Positions 24,180 to 37,000 of a DNA stretch of 64,000 nt are shown here, piece by piece. A program made the translations under genes and the position numbers. The notes beneath the pieces are model-generated. The model ran no database searches, was not told the DNA's origin, and worked only from the letters and a program-made list of their open reading frames with translations. Each line of letters begins with the position of its first letter. Within the stretch, counting starts at the first letter, position 1. This DNA is from a virus: positions 1-64,000 of the IMG/VR virus record IMGVR_UViG_3300031957_003366; one strand, written 5' to 3'.

Positions 24180-27020
24180 TTATCCTTCAAAGTTCTCAAC
24201 CGCTTCTTCGAGCTGTTCCTGTGTTAGATTGCCGATTGTGGCTAGTTGTATTGAGTCTCCTACCTCAGTTAGGCGTGGCCCTGGCTCAACACTGTTTATA
24301 AAGAAATGTTCCGCTTCTCCCTTGAGCCCCAAAAGGTTGTTGCTGTTTAAGTACCACATAGTGTTTTTATGTCCTATGTTATAATTAGACATCTTACAAA
24401 ATAGTGCGCTGTTCGGCTCAAAACTTTCAGATGGCGGTATGGTCTCAAAAATAGGGCTGGAAAGATTAGGCTGGCCGTCCTCTAAGGTACTAAAGCCTGT
24501 TAGCGTTTGTATTTCTTTGATGTTTGCGAAGTTGAGTCTGATAAATGAGGAATTGAGGGCGCTTTGCAAGACTGTCTGGCCACCACCCCAGAAGAAAGTT
24601 ATCCTTCCTTGATCTGGCGTCGTTTGGAATGTCTCATAAAGCGAGTATAGGGGGTATGGTAATCTAATCTCTGAAATAATGGAACCATCACCGCTAACTG
24701 TCGGAGACCCCTTGATTGATCTTATGGATTCTAAAAATTGTGTTGAGTTTCTCAAGCCTGCATCTAGCAATAAAGAGTCATAATTGGTTGGGTGCTCTAT
24801 TAGGTTCTCAACATAATCTAAAAATAATGTTAGGACGCTCAGCCTATTCTCGATGGTGGCGTTTAGTTCGTCTAAATCCTCGAAATTCTCATCCAAGTTG
24901 TAGATTGCTTCTACGATTTCGTTATTTTCGTCTTCTGATGGTCGTAAAACTTCATTTGATACTGCGCTCTCTAGGATAGAATCAGTTGTTTCTCTTGTAA
25001 AGTCATCAGACTTGTCGACAACGAAAGGAAATGGAATAAAAGAGATAAGGTTGTATACTTCGTTTATCGCATTGTATAAGCTAGACTTAAGTGCTGGGCT
25101 TTCTGGTGATGTTTCTTCGAAACGCTCAATGTTGATGTTTGACAGTTTGTTTTTGATAATGTTTAATGCTGTCAAGTAGCTAGACTTTGCGCCTTGGATT
25201 TCTGACACCTCTGAATAGAAACCCGGTCTAGTGTTGTCAAAAACAACTTCGTTTCGTTTCTTTACCGATCGGACAGTAAGATAGTCCATTGTTGGCACTA
25301 CACTATAACGATCAGGGTTCTCTATACCGGCTATAGCAGGAGATCTAGTGGGGGTATCTGTTGTGAAGTACTTGCGTACATTCTCGTTCATCAAAAGCCC
25401 ATAAGCGCCTTGGGTTATCGCTGGGAAGTTAGTTGTTGGCCCACCGCCCATATATGAATACCTTAGAGAATAGTCTTCTGGCTTAAACTCATATCCAAAG
25501 GAGTGCTTGACTTTGATTAGAGTTTTCTCAGGGTTTGTTGAGCTTCCACTCTTTCCTTTCCCGCTAAAGGCGCCCGATAGTTGGAAACCAACTCCAAGGA
25601 AAACTTGCTGAAGTTCTTTCACTAGGCTATCAAAGAACCTAAAGAATAACTCAAAAGAGTATTCATTTGTATTCGCATTTTCATCCAAAGAGATTAGCTT
25701 TTTTAGTTCGACAATGGCGAAGCGCACAGATAATACCAGATCAATAGAATCAAACTTTGCAGTTGCTTGGATTATCTCTTCCATGACTTTGATAAAGTAG
25801 TCTATGCGATCCGGATAATCTTGAGCTTTGCTGCTGTCAAACTCATTCTGAAGGTCTTCTCGTAATGTTGGTAAACCATTTCGGTAAAAAGCTTGTGTTC
25901 CTCGTCTGTAAAAAACAGGCTTAGCAAAAGCGTCGTCCATAAAGGATCTAAAGCTTTCAATCTCTCTTGTATTATTTATTAGTTGTTCTATAACCGGATA
26001 AATACCATTGAGGAAAATAATGTTTGTATTAAAGTTGTATTTTAGGTTCTTTGAGTATTCTCTTATCTCGTCGCCGCCGGTAAAAGCAATAACGTTCTCT
26101 GGGAGATTTAAGATCGTACGACCGGTTACTTGTGAAGTTTCTAAAGAGTTGTCCAAGAACTCTGGCGCTGTAGTTTCGATGTTGCTTTCTTTTTTAAACA
26201 ACTGATCTTTAATGATTGTTGATTCTAATGCTCTTTCTTGCTCTTTTTTAGATAGCAAAGAAAATAAGTTAGAGTTGTTTTCTAGGATCTTTCTTAGATC
26301 TAGGAAGTATAAAAAGTTAAACCTATCATCTTTTATGCTTGGAAACAACTGAGAGAACGCTGCCGCCTTGAGTTCGGTAGTTGCGGGGTCAACCTCCTGT
26401 GCTCGGTTTAGTAAACTTGTCGGGCCACTCAGAGCGGTTTGTATTACTAGGATTTCGGGATTTTCCGGAATGTATATGGTGTCACTTTCTTTTATTGGAA
26501 AAAAAGTAGAACTTAAGAATCTTTCATTTCCAGAGAGAACCGATGGGGAATAGTCGACTACCCGAGTACAAAAAGCAAAAATGTTTCTTCTTTCAAATGC
26601 TTCTTGTGTGTGTTGGACATCAAAAGTACCTATCCTGTATACGCTGTTACCATCTGGTGTTGTTCTTAGAAGTTTTGTACTTAAAATTAATTCTATGTCT
26701 TCTTCAGAGAGCTTATTCTTAAGAGAGATACCAGATGACAAAAAAGAAAAATCAATATCAACGTATTCTGTTGGAATATTTCTTTGCAGAACATCTCTTT
26801 TTAGCCGATCTTGGTCCCCTTTATAGGTATTATAAAACAAGTCGGTATCGATAGCAGCAGTTGCTAGCCGAAACTGCATCTGTATACCTCGGCCAACGAA
26901 CTCAGCGGCCTCTCTTGTTGGTATTTCAAGACTTAGATCTACTTTTGTTCCCGCTTCAGAAACATACAACTTATCAAAAATAATTTTTTCGCCGGAAATT
27001 CCGGTTGTGGTTATAACCAT
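24180..27020 (-). CDS. Large virion structural protein (tail/baseplate region)
   Basis: I chose the ATG at 27020, which overlaps the upstream stop (TAATG), the arrangement used repeatedly in this genome; a TTG two codons earlier is possible. The 946-residue protein begins MVITTTGISGEKIIFDKLYV, is beta-rich at the N-terminus (1-220), helical in the middle and mixed afterwards, with no transmembrane segment. It resembles its downstream neighbour in size and composition, so both may be parts of one large tail assembly. No family recognised. Confidence 0.75.
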   Translation of the reverse strand: MVITTTGISGEKIIFDKLYVSEAGTKVDLSLEIPTREAAEFVGRGIQMQFRLATAAIDTDLFYNTYKGDQDRLKRDVLQRNIPTEYVDIDFSFLSSGISLKNKLSEEDIELILSTKLLRTTPDGNSVYRIGTFDVQHTQEAFERRNIFAFCTRVVDYSPSVLSGNERFLSSTFFPIKESDTIYIPENPEILVIQTALSGPTSLLNRAQEVDPATTELKAAAFSQLFPSIKDDRFNFLYFLDLRKILENNSNLFSLLSKKEQERALESTIIKDQLFKKESNIETTAPEFLDNSLETSQVTGRTILNLPENVIAFTGGDEIREYSKNLKYNFNTNIIFLNGIYPVIEQLINNTREIESFRSFMDDAFAKPVFYRRGTQAFYRNGLPTLREDLQNEFDSSKAQDYPDRIDYFIKVMEEIIQATAKFDSIDLVLSVRFAIVELKKLISLDENANTNEYSFELFFRFFDSLVKELQQVFLGVGFQLSGAFSGKGKSGSSTNPEKTLIKVKHSFGYEFKPEDYSLRYSYMGGGPTTNFPAITQGAYGLLMNENVRKYFTTDTPTRSPAIAGIENPDRYSVVPTMDYLTVRSVKKRNEVVFDNTRPGFYSEVSEIQGAKSSYLTALNIIKNKLSNINIERFEETSPESPALKSSLYNAINEVYNLISFIPFPFVVDKSDDFTRETTDSILESAVSNEVLRPSEDENNEIVEAIYNLDENFEDLDELNATIENRLSVLTLFLDYVENLIEHPTNYDSLLLDAGLRNSTQFLESIRSIKGSPTVSGDGSIISEIRLPYPLYSLYETFQTTPDQGRITFFWGGGQTVLQSALNSSFIRLNFANIKEIQTLTGFSTLEDGQPNLSSPIFETIPPSESFEPNSALFCKMSNYNIGHKNTMWYLNSNNLLGLKGEAEHFFINSVEPGPRLTEVGDSIQLATIGNLTQEQLEEAVENFEG

Positions 27021-28039
27021 TAGCAAGGATCTCCAGCGTCATCTCTTTCTCTGGAGAAGTCCGCATCTCGTCTTATGTCAAACGTATTCTGAATCAAAGG
27101 ATCATCTAAAATCGGGTACCCAAGTGAATCTCTTGATACCTTACTAGTAAGTAGTGCCGGGTCTATTTCTTCGTCGATTTGTATGTCTAAATAAAACTCA
27201 ACATCATCTGCTGTGATTGTAGAGTCTTGTGATGAGATTTCCACTTCATCTATCAAGAACCCTTCTTCATTGACTTGTTCTTGTTTGGTTTTAAAGTTTA
27301 GTTTTTTATACTCTTCTTCGTTGTTTTCGTTTGTTTCGATTTTGTAAACACTTATCTCAAAGTTGTCATAAGCCTCAACAGAGTTTAGTTCATCGACCGC
27401 CAAGAGTAGCTCGTCAACCTCAAGGAAAATGTACTTGTTGTCTTGGAGGACTGGAGAAACAACAGCTGGCTCTATTCTGGCTGGGTCAATCAGTTCTGGT
27501 GGGATTGTCATCGACGGGTCTGGCAAGCTTCTTATTTCGGGGGACAGATCCAAGTTTTGTGTAACAAGTTTTGTCTGAGGTTTGTCGTAAGCGGTTTTCG
27601 GGTTTAGATCGTTCCCAAAGACAAATGCGGAAGCAGTAGTATGGACACTTGTTAGTGTGCCATCTAAAAAACTAACACTGATTTGGGATCCGGTTACTTC
27701 GCCTATTTTTGACGTTCCTAGACCATATTTGAGTAAGTTGCTATTTTCATACAAGCGAATGTTGTCAAAAAGTTCTTGGTCGCCGTTGCCTTTATTTAGT
27801 TTGGTATCAGCGCCAACAATAGAATAAGTTGTTTTTAGATATGGTGTTTCTTTTCTTACACGATCGTCTGCTTCACCATTTGTGCTTTCTGTCAAGGCAG
27901 CATAAGCTCCATCATAAATAACGTCATCATCAAAGAAAGCATAGAAGGAAGGCCTAAACTTTCCTGATGCTAACTTCTTTTTTCCATATGAAGTTAGTTC
28001 TATGTTTATTACTTCTTGTTTTGAATCGAATAAGCTCAT
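27020..28039 (-). CDS. Virion structural protein with LTSYGKKKLASG N-terminal module
   Basis: The 339-residue acidic protein begins with INIELTSYGKKKLASGKFRPSFYAFFDDDVIYD, a version of the module at the start of the 316-residue protein at 20072-21022. The rest is rich in Asp, Glu, Leu and Ile and has no recognisable motif. The gene lies directly after the giant 3066-residue gene and is coupled to the next gene by TAATG. Likely tail or baseplate associated. Confidence 0.75.
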   Translation of the reverse strand: MSLFDSKQEVINIELTSYGKKKLASGKFRPSFYAFFDDDVIYDGAYAALTESTNGEADDRVRKETPYLKTTYSIVGADTKLNKGNGDQELFDNIRLYENSNLLKYGLGTSKIGEVTGSQISVSFLDGTLTSVHTTASAFVFGNDLNPKTAYDKPQTKLVTQNLDLSPEIRSLPDPSMTIPPELIDPARIEPAVVSPVLQDNKYIFLEVDELLLAVDELNSVEAYDNFEISVYKIETNENNEEEYKKLNFKTKQEQVNEEGFLIDEVEISSQDSTITADDVEFYLDIQIDEEIDPALLTSKVSRDSLGYPILDDPLIQNTFDIRRDADFSRERDDAGDPC

Positions 28040-28042
28040 TTT

Positions 28043-31000
28043 TTATTCACCGGTAAAGAAACCGCCTCCTGTCGTCCTTGATGCAGCCACCCCATCGGAG
28101 GGCCTTCCTGATGTTGCATCGTCTTCGGCTGCAGATCTTGTTGTTCGTTCTCTTGCCTCTTCTCGTCCGCTTGCGGCGGCTTCGGCGGCTCTCTCCCTTG
28201 GCGTGGTTGCTTCTGCGATCTCTACAACATTATTATCGACTGCGGCGTCAACCTTGGCCAGCTCCACAAAAGAGAAGAAGTCATAAGGCCAGTTGTAGCT
28301 GTAAGTCGGGTCAACGAATGCGCCTTGTACGTTAACTCTTTCTCTGAGGCCTTTCGCCAATGAGGAGTCTCTTACTTGTTCGTAATAGTCATAAGCAGCT
28401 CTTTGCTTGACTTTGAACACCATCCAGCGTGTGTCGGCCGGGAGGCCTTCAGGGAACCAAGAACCTGCTTCGCCATAAGCTACATTTACAATGCTTTCTT
28501 CTTTGTCAAATCCAGAAGTTAGATCTTTTTTGCCGCTTGTTGATGTTGGTGGTAAGTTCTGCCAAATGTCCGCAAGATCTTGTCTGTTGAGTTTCATATT
28601 GAAGTCAAAAACAAACATTGCGAATGGTGACACTCCTTCGGGCCGATCTGGTCGCTCCAGGTTATAGAAGAAGTCATACTTAGGCGGTAGAACATACTCC
28701 TGTCCCTTTCTTGCTAGGCTGATATACTCATCTCTCACTGACGGTCTTTCACCGCCATTTCTAACAAAGAATCTAGCCAACTGGAACTCTGCGTAGTTTA
28801 TGGGGAATAATCTTTTTTCTCCTTCGACAATCGTATACGGAATGGCGACGATAGCTTCTTTTACGGTTCTTCGGTCAGCAATTTCACCTATTTTTACCGG
28901 CTCGTTCGTAAAGCCAAGCGCCTGTGCTAGTGACCCGGTCGTGCTTGTTATTATCGGCTCGGTGATCTGCATTTTGATACCTTGAGATCCGGTTGGAATC
29001 CGGCCGTGTTGATGCCACATTCCAACATAATAGTTGTCGGACACAGAGGAGTTATCATAAAAGCCGGAGCCAATGGTTTCGTTAAAGCTGGTGAATCCAT
29101 TACCAGTGTTACTGTATACAACATTCTCTAGCGCACCCGGCACTCGGGCTGACATGGTAAATGCATTGGAGTTAACCGAGCAGGTAAAATTGTTGTTCAG
29201 CGTGGTTGCCTTTGAGTAGATGTCGCCGGCGCTAGAAGTTATGCATGCATGAAGGTTTTGCAAAAATTCGTTGGCGGACGAACCGGTTGCAACCCAGCCA
29301 TTTGCGAAAACGTTGCCAGGCGACGGCGACGTGACGACTGTAAACGTAACGCCAATGTTGCCATCTGGCAGAGTTACCGTGTCGCCTGGACTCAATTGGT
29401 TATAGTCAACTTCAAATGTCAGCTGTGCACTTGTATTAGTGACGTTCATAGAAGATGTTCTATGGCTGAAGTCCAATACTGGCGTTTCCCACTTTGGTTG
29501 TATTGAGATTGCGTATTCTGGCGCTGATGGCACCGCACGAGAAGAATCTCCAACCCTTACTTTTCTTTTGAGTTGTATGGAGTCTGTTATTTTGGTTCGG
29601 CCGTCAATTCCAAAAGAAGTACCTTCGGCAATACCAAGATCATCATAAATTGTAAATGATTCAGTAAGGTTGCTTAGTATGTAGTCAATTGAGTGAATCT
29701 CGGCAGTTGGTTTGAAGACTAGTTCTACACCTTCTTCCTGGGTTGTGCTTCCAATGTCATAAGGAGGCAAGAAAGGAAGATGAGAAACCGGTGTCCCATT
29801 TGTATTATTGGCATCATCAACAGCCGGACCGAAGGAGCGATCGCCGTTGTACATATCGACACCCTCCTCAAAGACTCTAACTTTCATCCTGTATTCATTG
29901 CCAGGGATAAAAGGCCCGAAATCATTTTCTCCGGATGATACCAAAGAAGAAACAGAGCGGTTAGCCAAAAACAGATTCATTGTTTCTGCTAAGAAGTTGT
30001 TTACAGCGTATGAGTATAATGGAGAGCCAGCACGACTTGAGTCATACGAGGCAGTGCTGTATAATACTGCTGATTCATCAGGCTCGGAATCAATAATCGT
30101 AGTGATGAAACTTAGTGGATCTGTCACCGACTCAAATGGCATTCTATAATTGAACGAGGCAGAGATTCTAGCGGAGAACCCATCATAAACTGCAGTGGAG
30201 CCATTGCCTAAATAAGTTCCGGTACACTGTGTTAGAACGTCAAAACTTGATGTGAATATTGGATATCCGACTGAGATTCCTGATTTGATACTGTTACAAA
30301 GAATACCCGGACTAAAGAATGGCGCCATGGCAGTTCTAAACGAACCACCAGCATTGACTCCATTGGTTCTTAATGGATGCCCGGTGCCGTTAGTTGTTAT
30401 GACGTCACTAAAGGACTGGCTGAATAAAGTACCTAATTGCAGAACACGCTGCGCCGGATAGAACCCTTCATAAGGTAAGAACTTTTTAATTGCTTTGCAG
30501 GAAAGCTTGAGAACGCCCTTATTTTCGATTTCGGCCGAATCGTGTTTATCTTTTATAACGCTAAAGTATTTTAGGAAGTCTGAATTTGTGTAATCAGTAT
30601 AGAAAGCATTATTTGTGTCATCGACCAAGTACCCTCCGGTGATTGAAAGCATTGGAGACAAGATAGTTGACCGGCCCTCTTCTCCAGTTAGGATCTGATC
30701 TATTGTTTCGCTTATTCTAAATTCCGGAATGACGGAATAATCTTTTCCGGCGGCTTTTGCTTCTTGTACATAAGCATCATAATCTTCATAGTAGAAAGGC
30801 TCTTTTCCTGCTTCCTCGGGAGCGGTCCATGGCGTGGCGCCTATTATTTGATGTGGAACGAATGCCTGAACATCCGGATATCCCGATCCAGTGTAGGAGT
30901 AGATTAGATTTTGAACGTTTATTGTAAACGGTCTAGAATAAAGTGTAGATGGCTTTACCTTGGATTCCATCAATACCTGATCAGCGGTGAGCTGTTCGAA

Positions 31001-34000
31001 GGGACTTGGTGGTATATCTGGAGACCGCAGGCTGGCGCTGGAAGCGAAAGCTAGCGCTGCATAGGAGAAACTGCAGTTGTTATTTAACTCGCCGGCGCCA
31101 AAGATGTACTTATTGCTGTATTGATCTGTACTACTGGAAACAAAAGTCGTAAATAAATTTTGGGGTTGGTCAGTTGGATTCAATACGCCGTCTAAAGCCC
31201 AAATAGACTGTGTTAGAACGTTATTCCCTAGGGAGTTATCAACATCATTTCTACTTCTTGTTGCTCTTCCAGAACTCCACCAATTGATTGCAAACTGTGT
31301 TCTTTGTCGGTTTTCTTTTATAAATGTTCTTTCAGCTTTTGGCCAAATGTTTTGCTTGTATACAATATTTCTTAGTTGTGTTGAGGATCCTATGGCATAA
31401 GAATCAGAGATATAGTTGAAGCTTGTTTTTTTCTTTCTTCGGATCTCGCTTGTGCCGGCTATGGCATTGAGTTGTGGGTCTGATAGCGGAAGATACTCAA
31501 GCTCGTTTCCGAATGAATACTGGAAGTTCGATACTTTGGTGCCGATCAGCAACTGCTGTTTCACAGGATAGTGCTCTACTATCGGCGCCATTGAGATGTT
31601 TCTGACTAACTCTATCGGATTTGACTCGCCGGGGCCGGTTTGCCGAGAATCAAGATAACTAAATGATAAAGTGTTATTTTCTCTTAGTGATCTTGCTTGT
31701 CTTGTATCCCCGCCTCTTATTTGGCTAAATGAGTTGTTCCCAAAGATAGAGTTGTTTATTGCGTGTGTATAGACGTGGAAGTTGTCTATGCCAACATTTG
31801 GAGCAGTAAGTTCGTTTGTGATTTCTGTGGTTCCCTGGTCAACCATCGAGGCATAAAGAGAAGAGGTCAATACCGCACTAGTTGGTGTTGAGGAACCACT
31901 AAATAAACCAGTGAATGCTCTAAAGTCTATTGTGGTTCTTTCTATGGAACTAATCAACTCTGCAAACGGAATCGCTTCTGAGCTTGAGCCGCTAGCAACT
32001 GTTGCGTTTCTGGAGTACGAGAGTGATCCGCTGGATCCATTTAAAGCGTACGCAACCCAAGAGTAGTTAGCTGGAGTTCTTGGGATCTGGTGTGACACAA
32101 AAAAGTTGTCATAGTAAATTTTTGCTGGATATGTGTCGATAAACTCACTGATGGCATCAACTCCTCCGGCAAAACCTTCGACGTCGATGTCAGCCGGCAC
32201 ACTAGTTGAAATTGCATAATTATTTGCGCCAAGGTGCGCTGGTTTAAATTCAAGTGTTATTTCGGCGCCCGATCCGAGGGCTTCCACATAGCCGCTAAGC
32301 ACCGGGTGGGCGTTGATTTTAGATCTCGTGTTTGTGGCAGTGTCCCCCTTGGCCCCGCCAATTCCTATTTGTACGTTTGTCGTTGCCGTCGGCTTATAAG
32401 TGAAAGTGATAGAATTAGTCGCAGTGTACGGTATCGTTATAGTGTCATTGCCGGCCGGATTGTTAATTAACAACACGCTGCCGGAAGATGCAATTGCTGC
32501 CACAGCCGCCCTTTGCACTTCTGTTACGGCTTCTCTATAGTCTAATAGGTTTTCATAGACCTTCTGATAAGAGCCAGTCGTATCATAATCCAATTCTCTT
32601 ACGGCACCAAAAATTGAATCAACGCCGAACTTTCCTCTTTTTCTAGCCAGGAGTACTCTCAACCCGTCATTTTGTGTGTGAATATTTGTGTAGATATTAA
32701 CTCTTGGATCGGAGGATCCAGCGAAATCATTATTTCCGGATCCGCTTGATCTTAAGACTCCGGTGTTTCGAAATGGGTAAGCGTTATAAGGCGATAGCTC
32801 TTCGCCAGTGGGTTCAAAATAACCACGAGACTGGATCTCAGGCCCTCCAGGTGCAGAGAACCGGTTGACTATAACAGACTTAACAACGTCTCTAGAGGGT
32901 AGTGTGGCATTCAAATAAGGCGAATCCGTTCCTCTGTTCAAGTTCCAGACTTCGGTCTCGGTTAAGATGTCTGCAAAGTTGTCGTGGAACCAAAGGTTAT
33001 TTTTGGTCCTTCCGTTGGTCATAACAACTTCGTAATTAGATCTAAAGTTTCCTAGGCGTGAAGAAGCGGTTGAGTATTGCCTGTTTGCTATGTTTATAGG
33101 CCTTTTTGCTAGTTCATCACGGAACAAAGAAGCACGAGGTGTATCAGAGTCGGCTGTTCCGTCGGTGGTATAAGATGTTTTCGTGACTCTGATCTGTTTG
33201 TTTGAGCTTCCAGTAAGAGTTAGGTAGAAGCCTTCCGGACGTGTTCCAAATGCGTCTGAGCCGTTGTTTAGAGCGTTGTGGCGGTATTGCCTACCACCTA
33301 CCCACCCTTCAGTAAATGGAGACTGTAGAGGGGCATTACGGAACTTTGAGTATGTATCGTCGTGTTGGTTGTTGATACCAATGCTTGTTTTAAAGTTGCT
33401 TGATAAGTTGGCTTGGTATCCTGTATCAACAGAAGAACTCCACATTGTGTATGGTGGAAGTAAGTGGCCTTTACCGTAAGAATATGACTCATTGGATTCT
33501 CTGTTATTCTGAACTTTAAAGTCCATTCTAACTTTTTTATTTGGATCCACAACATCATTGCAATCCTCAAGAGAAGCAACATCATCGGCATAGGAAACAA
33601 GATAATCTTCAGATTCGCTGCCTACGATTGCTCCAAGTTCTTTTATTGCTGAATCCCAATAAGTTGCTTTTCTTGTGTCCTTTCCGGTATAAAAGTCATC
33701 AACCTTATAACTTTGTGGGGTTGTATAAGATCTATTTGCAGCTGAAAGTTTGACTAGCCTTATCTGTTCTCGGCCAGCATCAACGTTAGAGTCTCCGGAT
33801 GTGATAATGGGGTTTGAGCGCTCGACTCTAAGCTTCCACCACTCACAGTTTGTATCTTGAGCTTCTGGGATTGGAGCGTGGTTCAGTCTCCAATTAACAA
33901 GAAGGGCATCAAGACTTTCCGCTGAGTCTACCGGGTCTGGCTGGCGAAGTTCCAAAGTCGGGAACTTGGTTTGGTATTTGTTTCTTTCAAGAGCGTGCGA

Positions 34001-37000
34001 TTCTATAACGTTAAATACATCTTCATTAAAGTTTGCTGTAGCAGGTATGAACTGCCCGACAAGTGCCTGGACTGCGCTGTCAATCCATTTATAGAAGTGT
34101 AGGAAGTCCTCAACATCAACGTCGTTTGCAACGTTTTTAAAGAACCTCTCTCTTAGGAATCTTAGGTTTTTATATTCTTTTTTATAACGATCTGCCGGCT
34201 GAGCAAAGTTTGATGCTAGTTCCTTGACAGAACCAAACATTTTTAGCATTTCTTCATTGATGCCTGCTTGCGCACTTTTCTCTACTGTGCTTACATATGA
34301 AACAAAGCGTGAGTTTAGGCCGTACTTTTCGTCTTCTGTTGTCTTGATCTGAATCAAATTGTCAGAGTTGTAGCCATCAAACTCTACAGGCGAGTAAGAG
34401 TCAATAAACAAGGTCTGAACAACATCTGTCGATGATACCGGGAACTCGTATGATGTGGCTGGATAGTGATACCCGGCTATTTCATTGACGAACGTTCCTC
34501 TTGATCTTCTCTCGGATGAACCAGAGGTTGAGTCTAATACCTCAATCAATCCGGACGCATCTGTTGTGGTGATTTTGTCAAACTGCCAGTTAAGAGCAAG
34601 ATAGTCAGTTGGCGCTAGATCTCCTTGTCTTACGGAACTAGTCAAAGAATAGGCATTGTCTAGCCTTGTCGAAGAACCATAGTTTAGGAAGTCTTGGGCG
34701 TGATCTTTCTGTTCGTCGGCTGTCAGGTTTCTAAGCCAAAATCTCAAGCCGGCGTTTCTAACATCTGAACTGTATACCGTTCCGGCAGTAAAGTTTGTTC
34801 GCTCTGCGCCTATGTAAGCCTTTTGGTTGGTCTGTAGGAATGAAAGTGCTGTTGCTCGACTTACTGATGAAGAAACAGCAAATGACTCATTTAGATTATT
34901 TCCTGAGTATGAGTATCCGCTAAAGACTAGGTCATAATCAGGGGCTGACGAGGAAGGGAATAGAATGTTTTGCGGCTCCAACTGGACCGAGAAGTACCAG
35001 TCGCTGTTGTTGTATACATTATAGAAATTAGAAGATGTTAGAGCGGTGACGCCCACTACAGAAGAGCTTAGCTCAAAGTATACTTTTTCGGCAAGATAGT
35101 TATCCTTGACCGCTCTTACGAAAGCACTAGCAGAAGCCTGGGTTTTCCAAGTGTTGTATGGCGCTGACGTTTCATCAATGTCGTGAAAGCCGAAAAGAGA
35201 AGAAACTAAAAAGTTTGGTATAAGATCAGCGTTTGTATTTTCATTTATTTTTGGGAATCGAACAAAAGATTCTACACATAATGCATTTTTATCCGATGAA
35301 GAACTTATGTACCCTAGTTCGTTTGAGGTTGAGCCAGTTTGGTAAACAACGGCATCTCTAAAGTTTTTCTTGGAAAAGTCAATAAACCTTATACTTTGAT
35401 TGTTGTAAGATTTTTCGTCTTCTAATACTAGCTTTTCGCTGTCTATGTAGGTCTTGGCAGAAACTAACTCTTCACCGACCCCCATAGTGTGGAGGATGTT
35501 TCGTATTGCTTCTCTTGTGCCTTTCTGCTTTACTAGATCCGCTAAGTTGTTATAAATGTTTTGATAAATAAGGTTCTTTAGATCGAACAGATCTGATTCT
35601 AAAGCATCTCCTGATGTCTTTTGAGAAAGATCTTCTAATACTGTTCTCTCGACAAAGAAGTCGGGTGCTATCATTCCTCTTTCGGTCAAGAGGCGTTCCG
35701 CAAAAGGATTTGGCTTATCGTCTAGTGCGTCAGTTTGTGAAGAGTATTCTATGTCCTTTAGTTCTCTAAGAGACTGAACTTGTAGTTGAGCCGTGTCAAA
35801 ATAACTTGCAGCTGCTTGTGCTAGTTGGAGCAGTTTCTCTCCACTTTCTAAGTCTTCATCAATAATCCAATCAGGGAATGAATAGTAAATGTTTGATGAG
35901 TTATTTAGATCGTGGCGCTTTCCTTTCTCTAGGGAATCATTATAATAAGTGGTATAAAGAGCGTTTGTGGTTCTTAGGATTGGATCTTTAAACTCTTTCT
36001 CGGCGGCAGAGGCTGAAACAATCGCTGAACCTATGTTGCGTGAGTTGGAGGTGTAACCGGTCCAAGAGCCATTAGAAATACGCCCTGAATAGTCTAGGAC
36101 AGTTGCGTCTGTTGTGGTGTCCCCTGTTATTCCTTCGTTAAACTTAAAATAAACGCCCAGATCTGTGTTTGCATCGTCTGTGTTGGTGCCTCCATAGACG
36201 TTTGTATACCAGTTTCTTTCTATGTCTCGCTCAGTTCTGGTAGTTTTCCAGTATCTAAACTCGTCAATTGAGCCTGATAGCTTGCCAGAGCCGGTTGTTG
36301 CGGTAGATCCAGAAGGGTTTGTTATAAGTGCGCCAACAAAAGCGTTTAGTGTACCAGAAACATTTCCAAAGTCTGTTCCATAGGCCGCAGAGGAGTCTAA
36401 TTCACCGTTCTTATAGAGCTTTATGGTGCTTTTTGATGTTGCAAAAGCAAAGTGGGTCCATTCTTGAGAGATAAACGAGGCGGTTGTTGTATAATCCCCA
36501 AGTAGAACCTCTTGTCTATTGGATCCAGAGTGTATAATGGCCCTGAAGGCCTTAGATGAAGCAAAATTGCCGGCACTTGAGGTGTTTAGTTCGATTCTAA
36601 ACCGACCATAATCACCAGAGCTGCTTAGTTCGTTGTTCCAAAGGTCAAACACAACCTCTCGGGCTGTTGACCCAGGAACAAACTCGTCTTTTTTGAGCCA
36701 GAACTCAACCGTGGCGCCTTTTGTGTCTAGGTTTAGCGCTAAGTTTGAGTTTCTTTGTTTAGACGGGTCATATATGTTGCCGCCGGCGTATGTGTTACCG
36801 GGACCTGCGTTTGGGCCGCCCTTGATAGAAATGTATTCCAAGGTTGCCGGAAGGCCATATCCATCCACTGTTGATGTTTGTGTTCCCCAACCATTTGCTG
36901 CGAAGATACCATAGCCATTAGACCTGGGATATTCATTCTCAAAGACATATAAGTCAAAGTAAGTTGAGTCATTATACCATTCGGTCAACTCTTTTTTAGA

